Below are positions 24,525-33,509 of a stretch of DNA of 64,000 nucleotides, piece by piece. This DNA comes from Gemmatimonadota bacterium (GTDB lineage: Bacteria; Gemmatimonadota; Gemmatimonadetes; Longimicrobiales; Longimicrobiaceae), in NCBI GenBank assembly GCA_031260285.1, contig JAIRKD010000072.1, positions 1 to 64,000 of the forward strand, written 5' to 3'. The position numbers and the translations under genes are program-made. Position 1 is the stretch's first letter. Every line of letters starts with the position of its first letter. The notes below the pieces were generated by a model. It was given only the letters and a program-made list of their open reading frames with translations, was not told where the DNA came from and did not search any database.

Positions 24525-26066
24525 TCAGGGCTTCAGAAGCGACACCCGGAATGTTCCGCTCTTGACCGTAAAGAACTGATCCGACGGAAGGGCAAGGCCA
24601 TATCCCACGATCGGCTCGCAGCTGCATGTTTCCAGTCTGCCTCGATCGGAGCAGGTCTCTGCACCGATCACTCCGACATTGTTCACGTCGATAATCTTGG
24701 TGCACACGCGTATACCGTTGATCTTCCGGGTGAGCCAGATCGCAAATCTTCCATCCGATACGCCGGGTGTATTCGGACTCCAGATCCGTTCGATCTCAAA
24801 CCACTCTCCCACCGGAACCCGGACATCCGTTCCGCCGTCTCCCGAATACCAGAAAGCCTCGGGAAACCCGGACGACCCCACACCCTGTCTGCCGATTTTA
24901 TATTGATAGGTCCATGTACTCCCCGACTGTACCCGGTCAATTGCGTCAAATATCGCGGCACCCACGGAACAGTTGGCGGACAGGATAGGTTTGATGAAAC
25001 CAAGCTTCATACCCTGCTGATAGTTTGGCCAACTGAACACTTCGTCCAGCGTCTGACCGCCCGTCGGATCAATCCGGTATGAATTGTAGGTATATACGGT
25101 GCCGGGAGATGTCCCATTATCCAGGGACTCGATCCCTTCCACGTAAACTGTACCGCGTGCACTTCCGAATCCCGCATCGGGACCGGAGTTGTCAAAAATC
25201 GCCACGCCATCACTTCCACCAGCAGCCGCATTGTATGGTTGAGTCGCATCTGTTCCGTACGATACGACACCGGTAGTGCCGCCGGAGGCACCCATCCCAT
25301 GTGCTCCGCTGTATTGGCTGTCTACGACCTGGGTAGTTCCTGCTGGCTCATTGAGCCTGTATGCGTGCTGGATTCCCGCCGGGCCGGATACCGCCAGCGC
25401 GATCGCTACATAAGCGATCCCTTCATCCCATGACCCGCTCCGCTCGCGTTGAACTGTCTCGCTTGTTGCGTCAGCAACGGTCTCTCCTCCGTGAATCCAG
25501 CTCACTTCGGAAGGCCATACACGCTGGCCAAGGATCTCCGTTTGTCCGGTGGCGGCTGTCCAGATCGTCGCGGTAGGTGGATCCTCCAGTGTCCGTGCGA
25601 GGTCGAGGATGAGATCACCTTCTGTCAGCCCGGTCAGGGCCCCGCCTACCCGGTATGGAGTCCCCGAGCCCACATTCCAGGATGCGGAATCCCGTATCAC
25701 AACTGCCTGGTCAACCCCTTCAACCGCAAACGCCCAGAGAGTCCGACGTGCCCCTGTGGCGGATGTCGATTCAAGAGTGGTGCTGGTCGCCGCTGCGATC
25801 TGTGCCTCGTTCCAGTACCAGGTTACAACTCCGATCCGGTCGGCAATCCCCGGCCGGGCATTGATTGCTCCATCGGGTACCGGGGTGCCGGGAATGCCCC
25901 CGTAGGTGCATCCGTATACGGCCTGCTCGGCGTCATATCCGTTGAACAGGACGGCGATGAGAGCCCGATCTGTTCCGGCCGGTACCACAAACGGCCCGCT
26001 GACAGGGTTGACACCACTGAGTTCGGCACTGACGACGATGCCCAGGTTCAGAACGCTTACCGCCAT
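24525..26066 (-). CDS. Large protein of unknown function, LamG/lyase-like C-terminus
   Basis: A 513-residue protein I do not recognise. It starts 'MAVSVLNLGIVVSAELSGVN' with no ordinary signal peptide or lipobox. Residues 1-235 are beta-rich ('PAGTDRALIAVLFNGYDAEQ', 'TTLESTSATGARRTLWAFAV', 'AIALAVSGPAG'), in the style of phage- or surface-associated beta-sandwich proteins. Residues about 240-513 look like a concanavalin/LamG-type fold ('SVGAAIFDAIDRVQSGSTW', 'VGEWFEIERIWSPN', 'DGRFAIWLTRKING'), broadly like the tail of the Ig-repeat lipoprotein at 46290. The C-terminal third has a Cys cluster ('CSDRGRLETCSCEP'). It has its own terminator. Function could be glycan binding or cleavage; I would not go further. 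Confidence 0.6.
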   Translation of the reverse strand: MAVSVLNLGIVVSAELSGVNPVSGPFVVPAGTDRALIAVLFNGYDAEQAVYGCTYGGIPGTPVPDGAINARPGIADRIGVVTWYWNEAQIAAATSTTLESTSATGARRTLWAFAVEGVDQAVVIRDSASWNVGSGTPYRVGGALTGLTEGDLILDLARTLEDPPTATIWTAATGQTEILGQRVWPSEVSWIHGGETVADATSETVQRERSGSWDEGIAYVAIALAVSGPAGIQHAYRLNEPAGTTQVVDSQYSGAHGMGASGGTTGVVSYGTDATQPYNAAAGGSDGVAIFDNSGPDAGFGSARGTVYVEGIESLDNGTSPGTVYTYNSYRIDPTGGQTLDEVFSWPNYQQGMKLGFIKPILSANCSVGAAIFDAIDRVQSGSTWTYQYKIGRQGVGSSGFPEAFWYSGDGGTDVRVPVGEWFEIERIWSPNTPGVSDGRFAIWLTRKINGIRVCTKIIDVNNVGVIGAETCSDRGRLETCSCEPIVGYGLALPSDQFFTVKSGTFRVSLLKP

Positions 26067-26345
26067 GATGGACCTCCCGGTAAAGAGTCAGAAACGGTGA
26101 ATCGGACGGCTGGACGGAACGAGGATGGCTATGTTGACCTGCTTCGTGGCGCTGACCCGACTTCCGGCGCTGAAGGACAACAGTTCGGGAACCTTCAGGT
26201 CACAACTTGATATATTAGTCACCCGCGATGACACATCGTATCTGGTATCTCATATGTTGTCAATGGTAATCAGAGGTGTCAGAGAGATGCTGGCGTTTGA
26301 ACCCCCGGGGAAAGGGATCCCGATGAGGCCGGACGTCATCCGCTG
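26067..26345. other. Gene-free upstream region of the 513-aa gene
   Basis: No supported gene. An AT-richer patch (about 26205-26275) contains TGATATATTAG and TATCTCATATG and is the likeliest promoter region for the minus-strand gene starting at 26066. Confidence 0.35.
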
Positions 26346-26389
26346 AAAAAAAGAAGGCGCTATTCCGCGTGGAGCTGGAATGGCGCCTT
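26346..26389 (-). terminator. Rho-independent terminator of the FemAB-like gene
   Basis: On the minus strand, AAGGCGCCATTCC pairs with GGAATAGCGCCTT (one wobble), and the stem is followed by CTTTTTTTC. It lies 48-90 nt beyond the stop codon at 26437. Confidence 0.88.
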
Positions 26390-26436
26390 GAGTGCCTCAG
26401 CGAGAGGGGGTCACGTTTACGCCGCCGCCCTCGGTC

Positions 26437-27494
26437 TCACCACCAGGGGAGCTGCCGCGCGAGCACTGGTCCGAGCCGGTTCGCAACCGGAAGCGGGACC
26501 TTTTTCCAGAGGTCCGAGGCTGTCCGGGCAAGCCGGCCCGGTCCGCCATCCTTCTCCCCGCTGTCTGAAATGACCCAGGGCAGCGGTACCGTCCGGCCAC
26601 CCCACTGCTGCTTGAAAAGATGTGTACCTTCGCCGGGGGTACTGCGACCGAAGTTGAAAACCCGGCATCCCTCAGCGGCCACCTGTCGTATGAAATCCCA
26701 GTAGAGCAGCAGATTGGCCCCTTCGTTTCCGTACTTCCGGAGCGCTGACACCCAGGTGAATTCAAATTCACCCCGGAAGAGAAGGCCGAACCCCGCGGCA
26801 ACCGGTTCGTCCTCACGGTAAACCGCTCCGATAAGAACCAGATCAGAAAAAGCCCGCGCAACCGCTTCAAAGAACGAGACCGGAAGCACGGGGGTTCCCA
26901 GATCCCGCATATTCTCTGACCAGACCGAGTAGAAGGCCGGAAGCTGGTTCTGCCCGAAGCGACTGGTCATGCCTGCCTTCTGCGGCTTCCGGATCTTCCG
27001 GCGCAGGTTGCTTGTGAACCCCCCGTTCCAGAGCTCCTCGATATCGGTTGGCAGATCCAGAAGGACCGTAACCTTCGGAGGCTCCTTCGCCGAGTCCGGC
27101 AGCGAAGTCCGTGTCCGGAGCTCCAGACGCCCGCCATGGCGAGCAGCCAGCTCCCGCGCATGTACCAGAAGCGCCTTCCCCGCCTCTTCGTCACCGAGGG
27201 GGCCACCATCATTCAGAAATGGCATCGAGACGAGCCGCTCTCCAAAAACGGGACTTCTCAGATGGAAGAGCGGAAGCACCCCCCGGATAGCGCCACGATC
27301 ATCAAGCGCGGCGAGATAGACAGGCTGATGGCCCATTGTGCCGGCGATAACATCGCGCCAGCCCCAGAGGTGACTGAACGTCGCACCGGGTGCACCTTCA
27401 ACAAAGGCGTCCCATTCCGCGCGTTCAGTTGTAAGAGAGATATGGATAGTTCAGGCGGCCGGAGCCGGTACAGGGATCGGATGAAAGCTTCCAT
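26437..27494 (-). pseudogene. FemAB-like GNAT protein, frameshifted near the N-terminus
   Basis: A FemAB-type acyltransferase of the kind associated with exopolysaccharide/XrtA loci. The main frame ('MGHQPVYLAALDDRGAIRGV' onward, 299 aa) lacks its beginning. Upstream of its first ATG (27336) the same frame stays open and encodes the conserved start 'LTTERAEWDAFVEGAPGATF', 'SHLWGWRDVIAGT', but meets a TGA at 27451-27453 with no start codon between. A second frame beginning at ATG 27494 encodes 'MEAFIRSLYRLRPPELSISL', which joins perfectly if one CT is removed from the TCTCTCTT run (27433-27440). The repaired protein would be about 351 residues, the usual length. This may be a real mutation, slippage-based switching, or a sequence error. 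C-terminal 'FNFGRSTPGEGTHLFKQQW' is the family hallmark. Confidence 0.75.
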
Positions 27495-27560
27495 CAACCA
27501 ATAGTCGCAAGTATATACGACCTCTCTGAGCGTCGCCAGTGCAGGGAAAGCCCCCGGTGA

Positions 27561-27602
27561 TCCGGTGCCTGATCATCCCGGTACGGCTGATCAGGCGCCG
27601 GA
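27561..27602. repeat. 15-bp inverted repeat, 12-nt loop
   Basis: TCCGGTGCCTGATCA (27561-27575) matches TGATCAGGCGCCGGA (27588-27602) with one wobble. It lies in the divergent region between the FemAB-like gene (-) and the GT2 gene (+). With no T-tract it is more likely an operator or structural element than a terminator. The rest of 27495-27804 holds no gene. Confidence 0.6.
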
Positions 27603-27804
27603 AGAGTGATCGTGGCTTTCGGGATGGGTGAAAGCCAACGCTCCACCGGCACTTCTTTTCTCCGTAGTAAGGACAGGGCGGGTTCCGGACTCCTGACAAA
27701 TCAGGGGAACGTGAAGCGGATGGCAGGGTTACACGAATCGGGTCTGTGAAGGTCGAGCAAGCTGACGCAACAGCTTCTCGCCGAAATCAAGGATTGGAGG
27801 AGGG

Positions 27805-29073
27805 ATGGTTCCTGGACTGGCTCTGATTGGCTTCGCGGCGTTTGTCGTGGCCTATACATATGCACTCTACCCGCTCCTTCTGAAGATTGTCGCGCTGCGG
27901 GGCAGGTACCACCCCGCGACCGTGGAAGAGAGCGGGGAATGGCCTTCAATCTCTCTCACGATCCCTGCCTATAACGAGGCCGGTCAGATCGAGGAGCTTC
28001 TGGAGAGCGTTCTCCATCTGGACTATCCGCGGGATCGCATACAGATCCTGGTTGTTTCTGATGCTTCTGACGATGGCACGGACCAGATCGTAGAACGATA
28101 CGCCGATCGCGGTATCGAACTTCTTCGGATGCCCGTTCGTGGAGGGAAGAGCAAGGCGGAAAACACCGCCCGCCCGCTTCTGCGCGGCGAGATCATCGTA
28201 AATACCGATGCTTCCATCCGCATCGCTCCAGACGCGCTGAAGCCGCTGATCTCCCGTTTCCGGGATCCGGGTGTGGGGCTCGCCTCCGGGCGTGACGTCA
28301 GCGTCACCCGGGTTGATGGCGAGATGAATATCGGGGAGTCTTCCTACGTCGGGTACGAGATGTGGATTCGCTCTCTCGAAACGGATGTCTGGGGAATTGT
28401 GGGTGCGTCGGGATGCTTCTACGCGATCCGGAAATCGCTGCACGCTTATGAGGTGCCCGAGGGACTGAGTCGTGACTTCGCCGCCGCTCTGGTCACCCGG
28501 GAGAACGGATACCGTCCGGTAACGGTGAACGAGGCTGTGTGTTATGTACCTCGTGCGCCATCGCTGAAGAGCGAGTACCGGCGGAAGGTGCGCACCATGG
28601 TTCGCGGGATGGGAACGCTGAACTTCAAGCGGCATCTGCTGAACCCCTTCCGGGAAGGGGTCTTCGCATGGATGCTCTTCTCCCATAAAGTCTGCAGGTG
28701 GGCTTCGCCATGGGCGATGGTTGCCGGTCTGATCGGCCTGGTGTTGCTGGCGTTGGTCCAGCCTCTGGCCTGGGTTCTGGTTGCGGGTGTTGCCGCTGTT
28801 CTTGCTCTTGCGCTGGTGGGGTGGCGCTGGCCCGAAGGGAGCCGGTCGCCGAAGATCTTCAGCATGCCCGCTTTCCTCGTTGCGGGAAATGTGGCGGTTC
28901 TGCACGCCTCGCTTAAAGCATTGGGAGGGGGCGGAGGACAGGCAGTGTGGGAACCCACCCGGCGGGATGTGGCGGTACGTCCGCATGTCCGTCATCCCTC
29001 GGAAGCGGCTTCTCATTCCGATCCGGATTCTGTTCCTATTGTGACCGGTTCCATCCCGACGGAGCGGCAATAG
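27805..29073 (+). CDS. Membrane-bound GT2 glycosyltransferase
   Basis: A 422-residue processive-type GT2 enzyme. It begins with one membrane segment ('LALIGFAAFVVAYTYALYPL'), then the GT-A domain: 'SISLTIPAYNEAGQIEELLE', 'VVSDASDDGTDQIV', the metal-site region 'IIVNTDASIRI', and an acceptor region 'GASGCFYAIRKSLH'. About residues 295-380 form three further membrane segments. A polar tail of about 35 residues ends the protein. GGAGGAGGG precedes the ATG. It is the first plus-strand gene of the glycan region, upstream of the VanZ-like gene. It probably elongates a polysaccharide or adds a sugar at the inner membrane's cytoplasmic face. Confidence 0.87.
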   Translation: MVPGLALIGFAAFVVAYTYALYPLLLKIVALRGRYHPATVEESGEWPSISLTIPAYNEAGQIEELLESVLHLDYPRDRIQILVVSDASDDGTDQIVERYADRGIELLRMPVRGGKSKAENTARPLLRGEIIVNTDASIRIAPDALKPLISRFRDPGVGLASGRDVSVTRVDGEMNIGESSYVGYEMWIRSLETDVWGIVGASGCFYAIRKSLHAYEVPEGLSRDFAAALVTRENGYRPVTVNEAVCYVPRAPSLKSEYRRKVRTMVRGMGTLNFKRHLLNPFREGVFAWMLFSHKVCRWASPWAMVAGLIGLVLLALVQPLAWVLVAGVAAVLALALVGWRWPEGSRSPKIFSMPAFLVAGNVAVLHASLKALGGGGGQAVWEPTRRDVAVRPHVRHPSEAASHSDPDSVPIVTGSIPTERQ

Positions 29074-29195
29074 CCTCGGGTGACTGAGGCGGATGTGATA
29101 CCGGCGAGGCGGGATCAGGACTCCCCCAGGTATGGTTCCGAAGGGAAGAGGCTCCCCGCTGGGAGTGCTGTCGGGAAAGAAATGAAACCGGCGGA

Positions 29196-30431
29196 ATGAA
29201 ACGGTTGAGAGGAGCGCTCAGCCTGATTGCGCTTGTTCTGGGAGTGGTCTTCATCATGATGGCCACTCTTTTTCCTGTCCCCGGCGACTTTTCAACGCCT
29301 GGTTTCTGTATCTTCTGCGGAGAACGTGGTGGGTCGGATTTCCTCTCCAATATCATTCTGTTTGCTCCGTTCGGGTTGGCACTCGCGGTCCGAGGCGTAT
29401 CCGGACCGCTTGTCTTTCTCATCGGCGGGCTCTTCTCGCTGGGAATCGAGACGCTGCAGATCGATATAATCGCGGGTCGGGATGCCAGCCTCGGGGACCT
29501 CATCGCAAATACACTTGGCGCATTCAGCGGCTGGCTCTGCTTCCGGACTCTCTGCTTCCTGAATCAACCTCCATCCTCCATCCGGCGGTCACTCGGGGCA
29601 ACGGCGATAACCGCTGCAGTTCTCCTTGCGGGGCTTTCACTCTTCCATCCTCGGCTGCCGGATACCGATTCCTGGTTCATGCAGTGGACCGCCCACCTTC
29701 GCGGAATGGACCACTACGATGGCACAGTCACCTCCACGCGTCTGGGGATTCTTTCAATCCCACCTGGCCGGATCGATCAGGTAGATACCGTAAAAGCAGA
29801 CCTCTTTACAGAAACACTGGTTGTTGATGGAGTTGCCGGTTCAGAGCCCGCCCGGGTCGCACCTATCGTCAGTATCTTTGACGGATCTCAAAGTCAGGTA
29901 TTCTTCATCGGAGCCCGCGGCGGTGACCTGATCTTCCAGTACGGGGCCCGCGCCGACCGGCTTGGCCTGGACCACAGCACAATCCGGGTTGCGGATGCCT
30001 TCGTGGAGATGATCCCCGGGGCGCCATTTCGGCTTGTCTGGCGCGGGGACGCAAAAGGATACTGTTTTGAAACCGGCGGAAAATACCGGTGTGGTATCGG
30101 GCTGACGGTGGGTGATACCTGGAGCCTTGTGCGATTTGTGGATCGGCCGCCCACGCAGCGTGCGGTCATTCAGATTCTCTGGCTCTGGGTCGTATTTATT
30201 CCCGCCGGGGTGGCAGCTTCACAGCCTCGTCATCTTGTGGCATCGGTGGCGCTGATGGGCCTGCTCCTGACCGGCGGAAGTTTGCTCCTGGGGTTTGCAA
30301 TGACTCCACTTTATCAGATCGCGGGGGCGATTCCGGGGTTGGTGACGGGGGCGGTTGGTGGAGCTCTGGTCCGGGCTTCTGACCAGAAAACGAACACGGC
30401 TCGCCATGGTCTCAAAGGCAGTCAGACCTGA
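29196..30431 (+). CDS. VanZ-domain membrane protein with extracytoplasmic insert
   Basis: A 411-residue membrane protein. Residues 1-125 are a VanZ-like domain: 'SDFLSNIILFAPFGLALAV', 'SLGIETLQ' and 'GRDASLGDLIANTLGAFSGW' are its hallmark sequences. After another membrane segment, residues about 150-325 form a polar, beta-rich domain ('SWFMQWTAHLRGMDHYDGTV', 'VAPIVSIFDGSQSQVFFIG') resembling a LamG-type sandwich, likely outside the cytoplasm. Three more membrane segments close the protein. VanZ was first seen in teicoplanin resistance, but the domain is common in exopolysaccharide loci, where its role is unclear. The upstream GT2 gene ends 122 nt before. The domain combination is unusual and I assign no enzymatic activity. 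Confidence 0.75.
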   Translation: MKRLRGALSLIALVLGVVFIMMATLFPVPGDFSTPGFCIFCGERGGSDFLSNIILFAPFGLALAVRGVSGPLVFLIGGLFSLGIETLQIDIIAGRDASLGDLIANTLGAFSGWLCFRTLCFLNQPPSSIRRSLGATAITAAVLLAGLSLFHPRLPDTDSWFMQWTAHLRGMDHYDGTVTSTRLGILSIPPGRIDQVDTVKADLFTETLVVDGVAGSEPARVAPIVSIFDGSQSQVFFIGARGGDLIFQYGARADRLGLDHSTIRVADAFVEMIPGAPFRLVWRGDAKGYCFETGGKYRCGIGLTVGDTWSLVRFVDRPPTQRAVIQILWLWVVFIPAGVAASQPRHLVASVALMGLLLTGGSLLLGFAMTPLYQIAGAIPGLVTGAVGGALVRASDQKTNTARHGLKGSQT

Positions 30432-30551
30432 TCCTGAGGGTTCATGTATTGACTTTTGAGAATGGATATGCATTCATGACTCTTGTTGTTGCAGGATCCA
30501 GTATCATCGGCGTTCCGGACGTCCCTGCATATCACGAGAGTAGAGGTATTC

Positions 30552-31544
30552 ATGTCTGGCTCGATTGCTGTCATTATCCCTTATTACCAGCGGGAGCCGG
30601 GGCTTCTCCGCCGGGCGCTCGATTCGATTGCGGCCCAGGTGGGTATTGAGCGCGTTGTTGTCCTGGTTGTAGATGACGAGTCACCGCTCCCCCCTGATGA
30701 TGAGATCCGGGCCTCCGTAATTGCAAACGATGCCGTTGTCGTCCTCCGGCAGGCCAATTCCGGCCCCGGTATCGCCCGTAATACGGGCCTCGACAACCTT
30801 CCGGATGATTGCGAGTTTATCGCCTTCCTTGACTCTGATGACTATTGGGCGCCCGGACACCTCTTAAATGCAACCACTGTACTTGGGGAAGATCTGGATT
30901 TCTACTTTTCCAATACATTGTTTGAGGATTTCGAACAGGACACTTTCACCAGATCCGGCCGGCTGGATCCGCAAAGCTGTTCTCCTCTGGGTCGGGGATC
31001 AAACGCATTCCGGTATGTCGGTGACATGCTTGATCAGGTCGTAAGGGCGTGTATCATTGAAACTTCAACGGTTGTTTATCGACGGGAGCGATTCGGCCAT
31101 CATCGCTTCAATCTCCGATTCCGATCATCATGTGAAGATCACCTTCTCTGGCTCGCGATCGCGAACGAAGGTTGTCGCTTTGTCTTCACAACTGACGTTG
31201 AGCTCCATTCTGGTCGGGGAGTCAGTATCTACAAGTCGATGGGGATGGGCAGTGATACATTGATGCCTGCCTTGATTGATCAGTATCGTTACTACCGGGA
31301 GATTGAAGAAATGTGTTCCTCTTCTCCCGTATTGCGACAGGTGAATCTTGAGCGGATCACTGAGATCCGTACCTCGGTTGTAGCAGATGTACTTCATCGC
31401 CTTGTTCGTCATCTGCCGATTGACAGATCTCGTCTGCGTTCATACATCACTCAGGATCCCGCTCTCCTGGTCCTCGCTCTTCCTCTGGCTCTCAAAGTCT
31501 TTCTGAGGCGAAAAAAAGCACACCGTCTTATGGATGAAAGTTGA
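30552..31544 (+). CDS. GT2 glycosyltransferase, copy A of a tandem pair
   Basis: A 330-residue GT-A glycosyltransferase. Motifs: 'IAVIIPYYQREPGLLRRALD' at the start, 'VVDDESPLPPDDE', 'NSGPGIARNTGLDNL', the metal-binding 'FLDSDDYWAPGHLL', and an acidic acceptor-site segment 'SSCEDHLLWLAIANEG'. There is no membrane segment except a weak C-terminal hydrophobic patch with a basic tail. AGAGG lies six bases before the ATG at 30552; a longer in-frame reading to 30483 is not supported. The following gene is nearly the same protein along its entire length, so the two arose by duplication. Likely role: adding one sugar to the repeat unit on the cytoplasmic side. Confidence 0.88.
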   Translation: MSGSIAVIIPYYQREPGLLRRALDSIAAQVGIERVVVLVVDDESPLPPDDEIRASVIANDAVVVLRQANSGPGIARNTGLDNLPDDCEFIAFLDSDDYWAPGHLLNATTVLGEDLDFYFSNTLFEDFEQDTFTRSGRLDPQSCSPLGRGSNAFRYVGDMLDQVVRACIIETSTVVYRRERFGHHRFNLRFRSSCEDHLLWLAIANEGCRFVFTTDVELHSGRGVSIYKSMGMGSDTLMPALIDQYRYYREIEEMCSSSPVLRQVNLERITEIRTSVVADVLHRLVRHLPIDRSRLRSYITQDPALLVLALPLALKVFLRRKKAHRLMDES

Positions 31545-31631
31545 TTCCGGGAAGGCGGATGGAGTGTTCGTGGGAGAGTGAGCGGAGCTCCCGTGTCAGC
31601 GCATGAATCCGAGTTTAAACCAATTGTGCCG

Positions 31632-32639
31632 ATGTCGACCGCTGTCGCTGTAATTATTCCCTATTTCCAGCGAAAACCTGGACTCCTCCGGCGGGCGCTT
31701 GACTCGGTTGCGGCTCAGGCCGGGATTGACCGGATCACCGTACTCGTTGTGGACGATGGATCTCCCCTTCCACCGGACGACGACATTCAGGCCTCCTCTA
31801 TCAGGAGAAACGCTGTCGTTGTGATTCGTCAGGATAATGCGGGACCGGGAGTTGCCCGTAATACGGGACTTGATGCGGTTCCATCCGATCATGATTTTGT
31901 TGCATTTCTGGATTCGGACGATCAGTGGACTCCGGGACATCTTCTCAATGCGATTACCGCACTCGGAGATGATCTGGATTTCTATTTTTCGAATGGCATG
32001 CTTCAGGACTCTGAAACGGATGTCTTCTCCCTGCAGCAACGTCTGGAGATGCAGAGCTGCTGTGCGCTGGAACGCGGATCGAATACATACCAGTACACCG
32101 GTGACATGATTGCCCAGATTATCCGGGCGAACATGATTGATACATCAACCGTTGTTTTTCGCAGGAAGCCGCTTGGACATATCCGTTTTGACACCAGCTA
32201 TCGCGCTGCCTGCGAGGATCATCTCTTCTGGCTGAGTTGCGCACGGGAAGGTTGTAGCTTTGCTCTGACAACCGAGGTTGAGCTCCATTCCGGCCGTGGT
32301 GTCAGCATCTATAAATCAATCGGTCTGGGCAGCGACACCCTGATGTCTTCGCTGATTGACCAGTTCCGTTATTACCAGGAGATCGAACCCCTCTGCGCAC
32401 CATCACCTGAGCTGCGGAAGACCGGACGGGATCGGATTGAAGAAATCCGTACCGCGGTGGTTGCGGATATCCTTCATCGCCTGGCGCGTCGCCTGCCGGT
32501 GAATGGCCGCCATATCCGGGCTTACCTCAGCCGGGATCCCGCTCTCATGGTCCTGGGTCTCCCGATCGCAATGAAGATCGCATTCCGACGTGCAAAGGCC
32601 CGGCGTACCGAGACTTCCAATCTGCGGAAGGCCAGCTGA
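31632..32639 (+). CDS. GT2 glycosyltransferase, copy B of a tandem pair
   Basis: A 335-residue paralogue of the preceding gene, with the same motifs in the same places: 'VAVIIPYFQRKPGLLRRALD', 'VVDDGSPLPPDDD', 'FLDSDDQWTPGHLL', 'ACEDHLFWLSCAREG' and 'TEVELHSGRGVSIYKS'. The ATG at 31632 aligns with the start of copy A; a GTG at 31578 would add 18 residues but its ribosome site is too close. Copies differ mostly between motifs and at the C-terminus, consistent with divergence of acceptor or donor use. A strong bidirectional terminator follows at 32685. Confidence 0.88.
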   Translation: MSTAVAVIIPYFQRKPGLLRRALDSVAAQAGIDRITVLVVDDGSPLPPDDDIQASSIRRNAVVVIRQDNAGPGVARNTGLDAVPSDHDFVAFLDSDDQWTPGHLLNAITALGDDLDFYFSNGMLQDSETDVFSLQQRLEMQSCCALERGSNTYQYTGDMIAQIIRANMIDTSTVVFRRKPLGHIRFDTSYRAACEDHLFWLSCAREGCSFALTTEVELHSGRGVSIYKSIGLGSDTLMSSLIDQFRYYQEIEPLCAPSPELRKTGRDRIEEIRTAVVADILHRLARRLPVNGRHIRAYLSRDPALMVLGLPIAMKIAFRRAKARRTETSNLRKAS

Positions 32640-32684
32640 CAACAGCTGGTTCCGGGGGCTGAAAATGGAATCTCCGTATACAGT

Positions 32685-32728
32685 AAAAGGAGTGAAGGGA
32701 AGGGATACTCCTTCGCTTCACTCCTTTT
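32685..32728. terminator. Bidirectional terminator between convergent genes
   Basis: AAAAGGAGTGAAG (32685-32697) pairs perfectly with CTTCACTCCTTTT (32716-32728). The A/T ends give a U-tract in either direction. It separates GT2 copy B (+) from the sugar transferase gene (-). Confidence 0.88.
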
Positions 32729-32756
32729 CAGCAGGCTTCGGGCTGGGCAACTTCTG

Positions 32757-33509
32757 TCAGGTTCCGTCGTCCCGGAACGCGACCACCGGCAGCGTCTTCA
32801 CCATGATCCGCAGGTCCTCCCAGGCGGACTGACGGCCTACGTACTCCAGATCGTATTCAACCTTCTTCCGGACGTCATCTACACAGCTGTCGTACCTCTG
32901 GTTGACCTGTGCCCATCCGGTGATTCCCGGAAGCACCCGCTGGCGGTCCTGGTACCGGTCCACCTGCTCCCGGAGCTGAATGAAGATCTCCGGCTGCTCC
33001 GGCCGCGGTCCAACCACATTCATGTCGCCACGCAGGACATTGAACAGCTGGGGGAGTTCATCAAGCCGGTATTTCCGAAGGACCCTGCCGATCGGGGTGA
33101 TTCGTGCATCACCTTTGGCCGCCCATACCTGCTCCGCTTCCGGCGGTGCGACCCGCATCGTCCGGAACTTGTAGATCTTGAACAACCGCCCGCCGTAATC
33201 AATCTGCCGGCGGAAAAAGCCGGAGTCATGCCGGGAGCGACGATCCACTCCAACCCGTGTCTGCGTATAGAAGACCGGCCCCGGTGAGGACAGTTTCACA
33301 AGTGCCGCGAGCATCAGCATCACCGGAGAGAGTACAACCAATCCGATGCCGGCCACGAGCACATTGAAAAACCGGCGAACCGGGTTGTGCTGATATTCCA
33401 GCTCTCCCCGATTCGGAGCTGCTACCGCGAGCTTCCGGGGGGGCTCCGGCGCTCGTGGCTCAACTCCCGCCACCTCGTTATCAAGGCGACCACGCGTTAT
33501 CGTAGACAT
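32757..33509 (-). CDS. Initiating sugar-phosphate transferase (WcaJ/PglC-type)
   Basis: A 250-residue polyprenyl-phosphate phosphoglycosyltransferase that loads the first sugar-1-phosphate onto undecaprenyl phosphate, starting repeat-unit assembly. The hydrophobic re-entrant helix is at about 45-75 ('FFNVLVAGIGLVVLSPVMLM'). It is followed by 'SSPGPVFYTQTRVG', 'LFKIYKFRTMR', 'LRKYRLDELPQLFNVLRGDM', 'VVGPRPEQP' and 'LPGITGWAQVNQRYD', all hallmark segments. Residues 75-105 include an extra 'RRSRHDSGFFRRQIDYGG' stretch. Short, single-helix form without the N-terminal domains of full WcaJ. GGAG precedes the ATG. It stands between two terminators, so is transcribed alone. Confidence 0.92.
   Translation of the reverse strand: MSTITRGRLDNEVAGVEPRAPEPPRKLAVAAPNRGELEYQHNPVRRFFNVLVAGIGLVVLSPVMLMLAALVKLSSPGPVFYTQTRVGVDRRSRHDSGFFRRQIDYGGRLFKIYKFRTMRVAPPEAEQVWAAKGDARITPIGRVLRKYRLDELPQLFNVLRGDMNVVGPRPEQPEIFIQLREQVDRYQDRQRVLPGITGWAQVNQRYDSCVDDVRKKVEYDLEYVGRQSAWEDLRIMVKTLPVVAFRDDGT

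Noticed and set aside
27946-29070. 374-residue minus-strand frame inside the GT2 gene
   Set aside because: Antisense shadow of an unmistakable GT2 frame.
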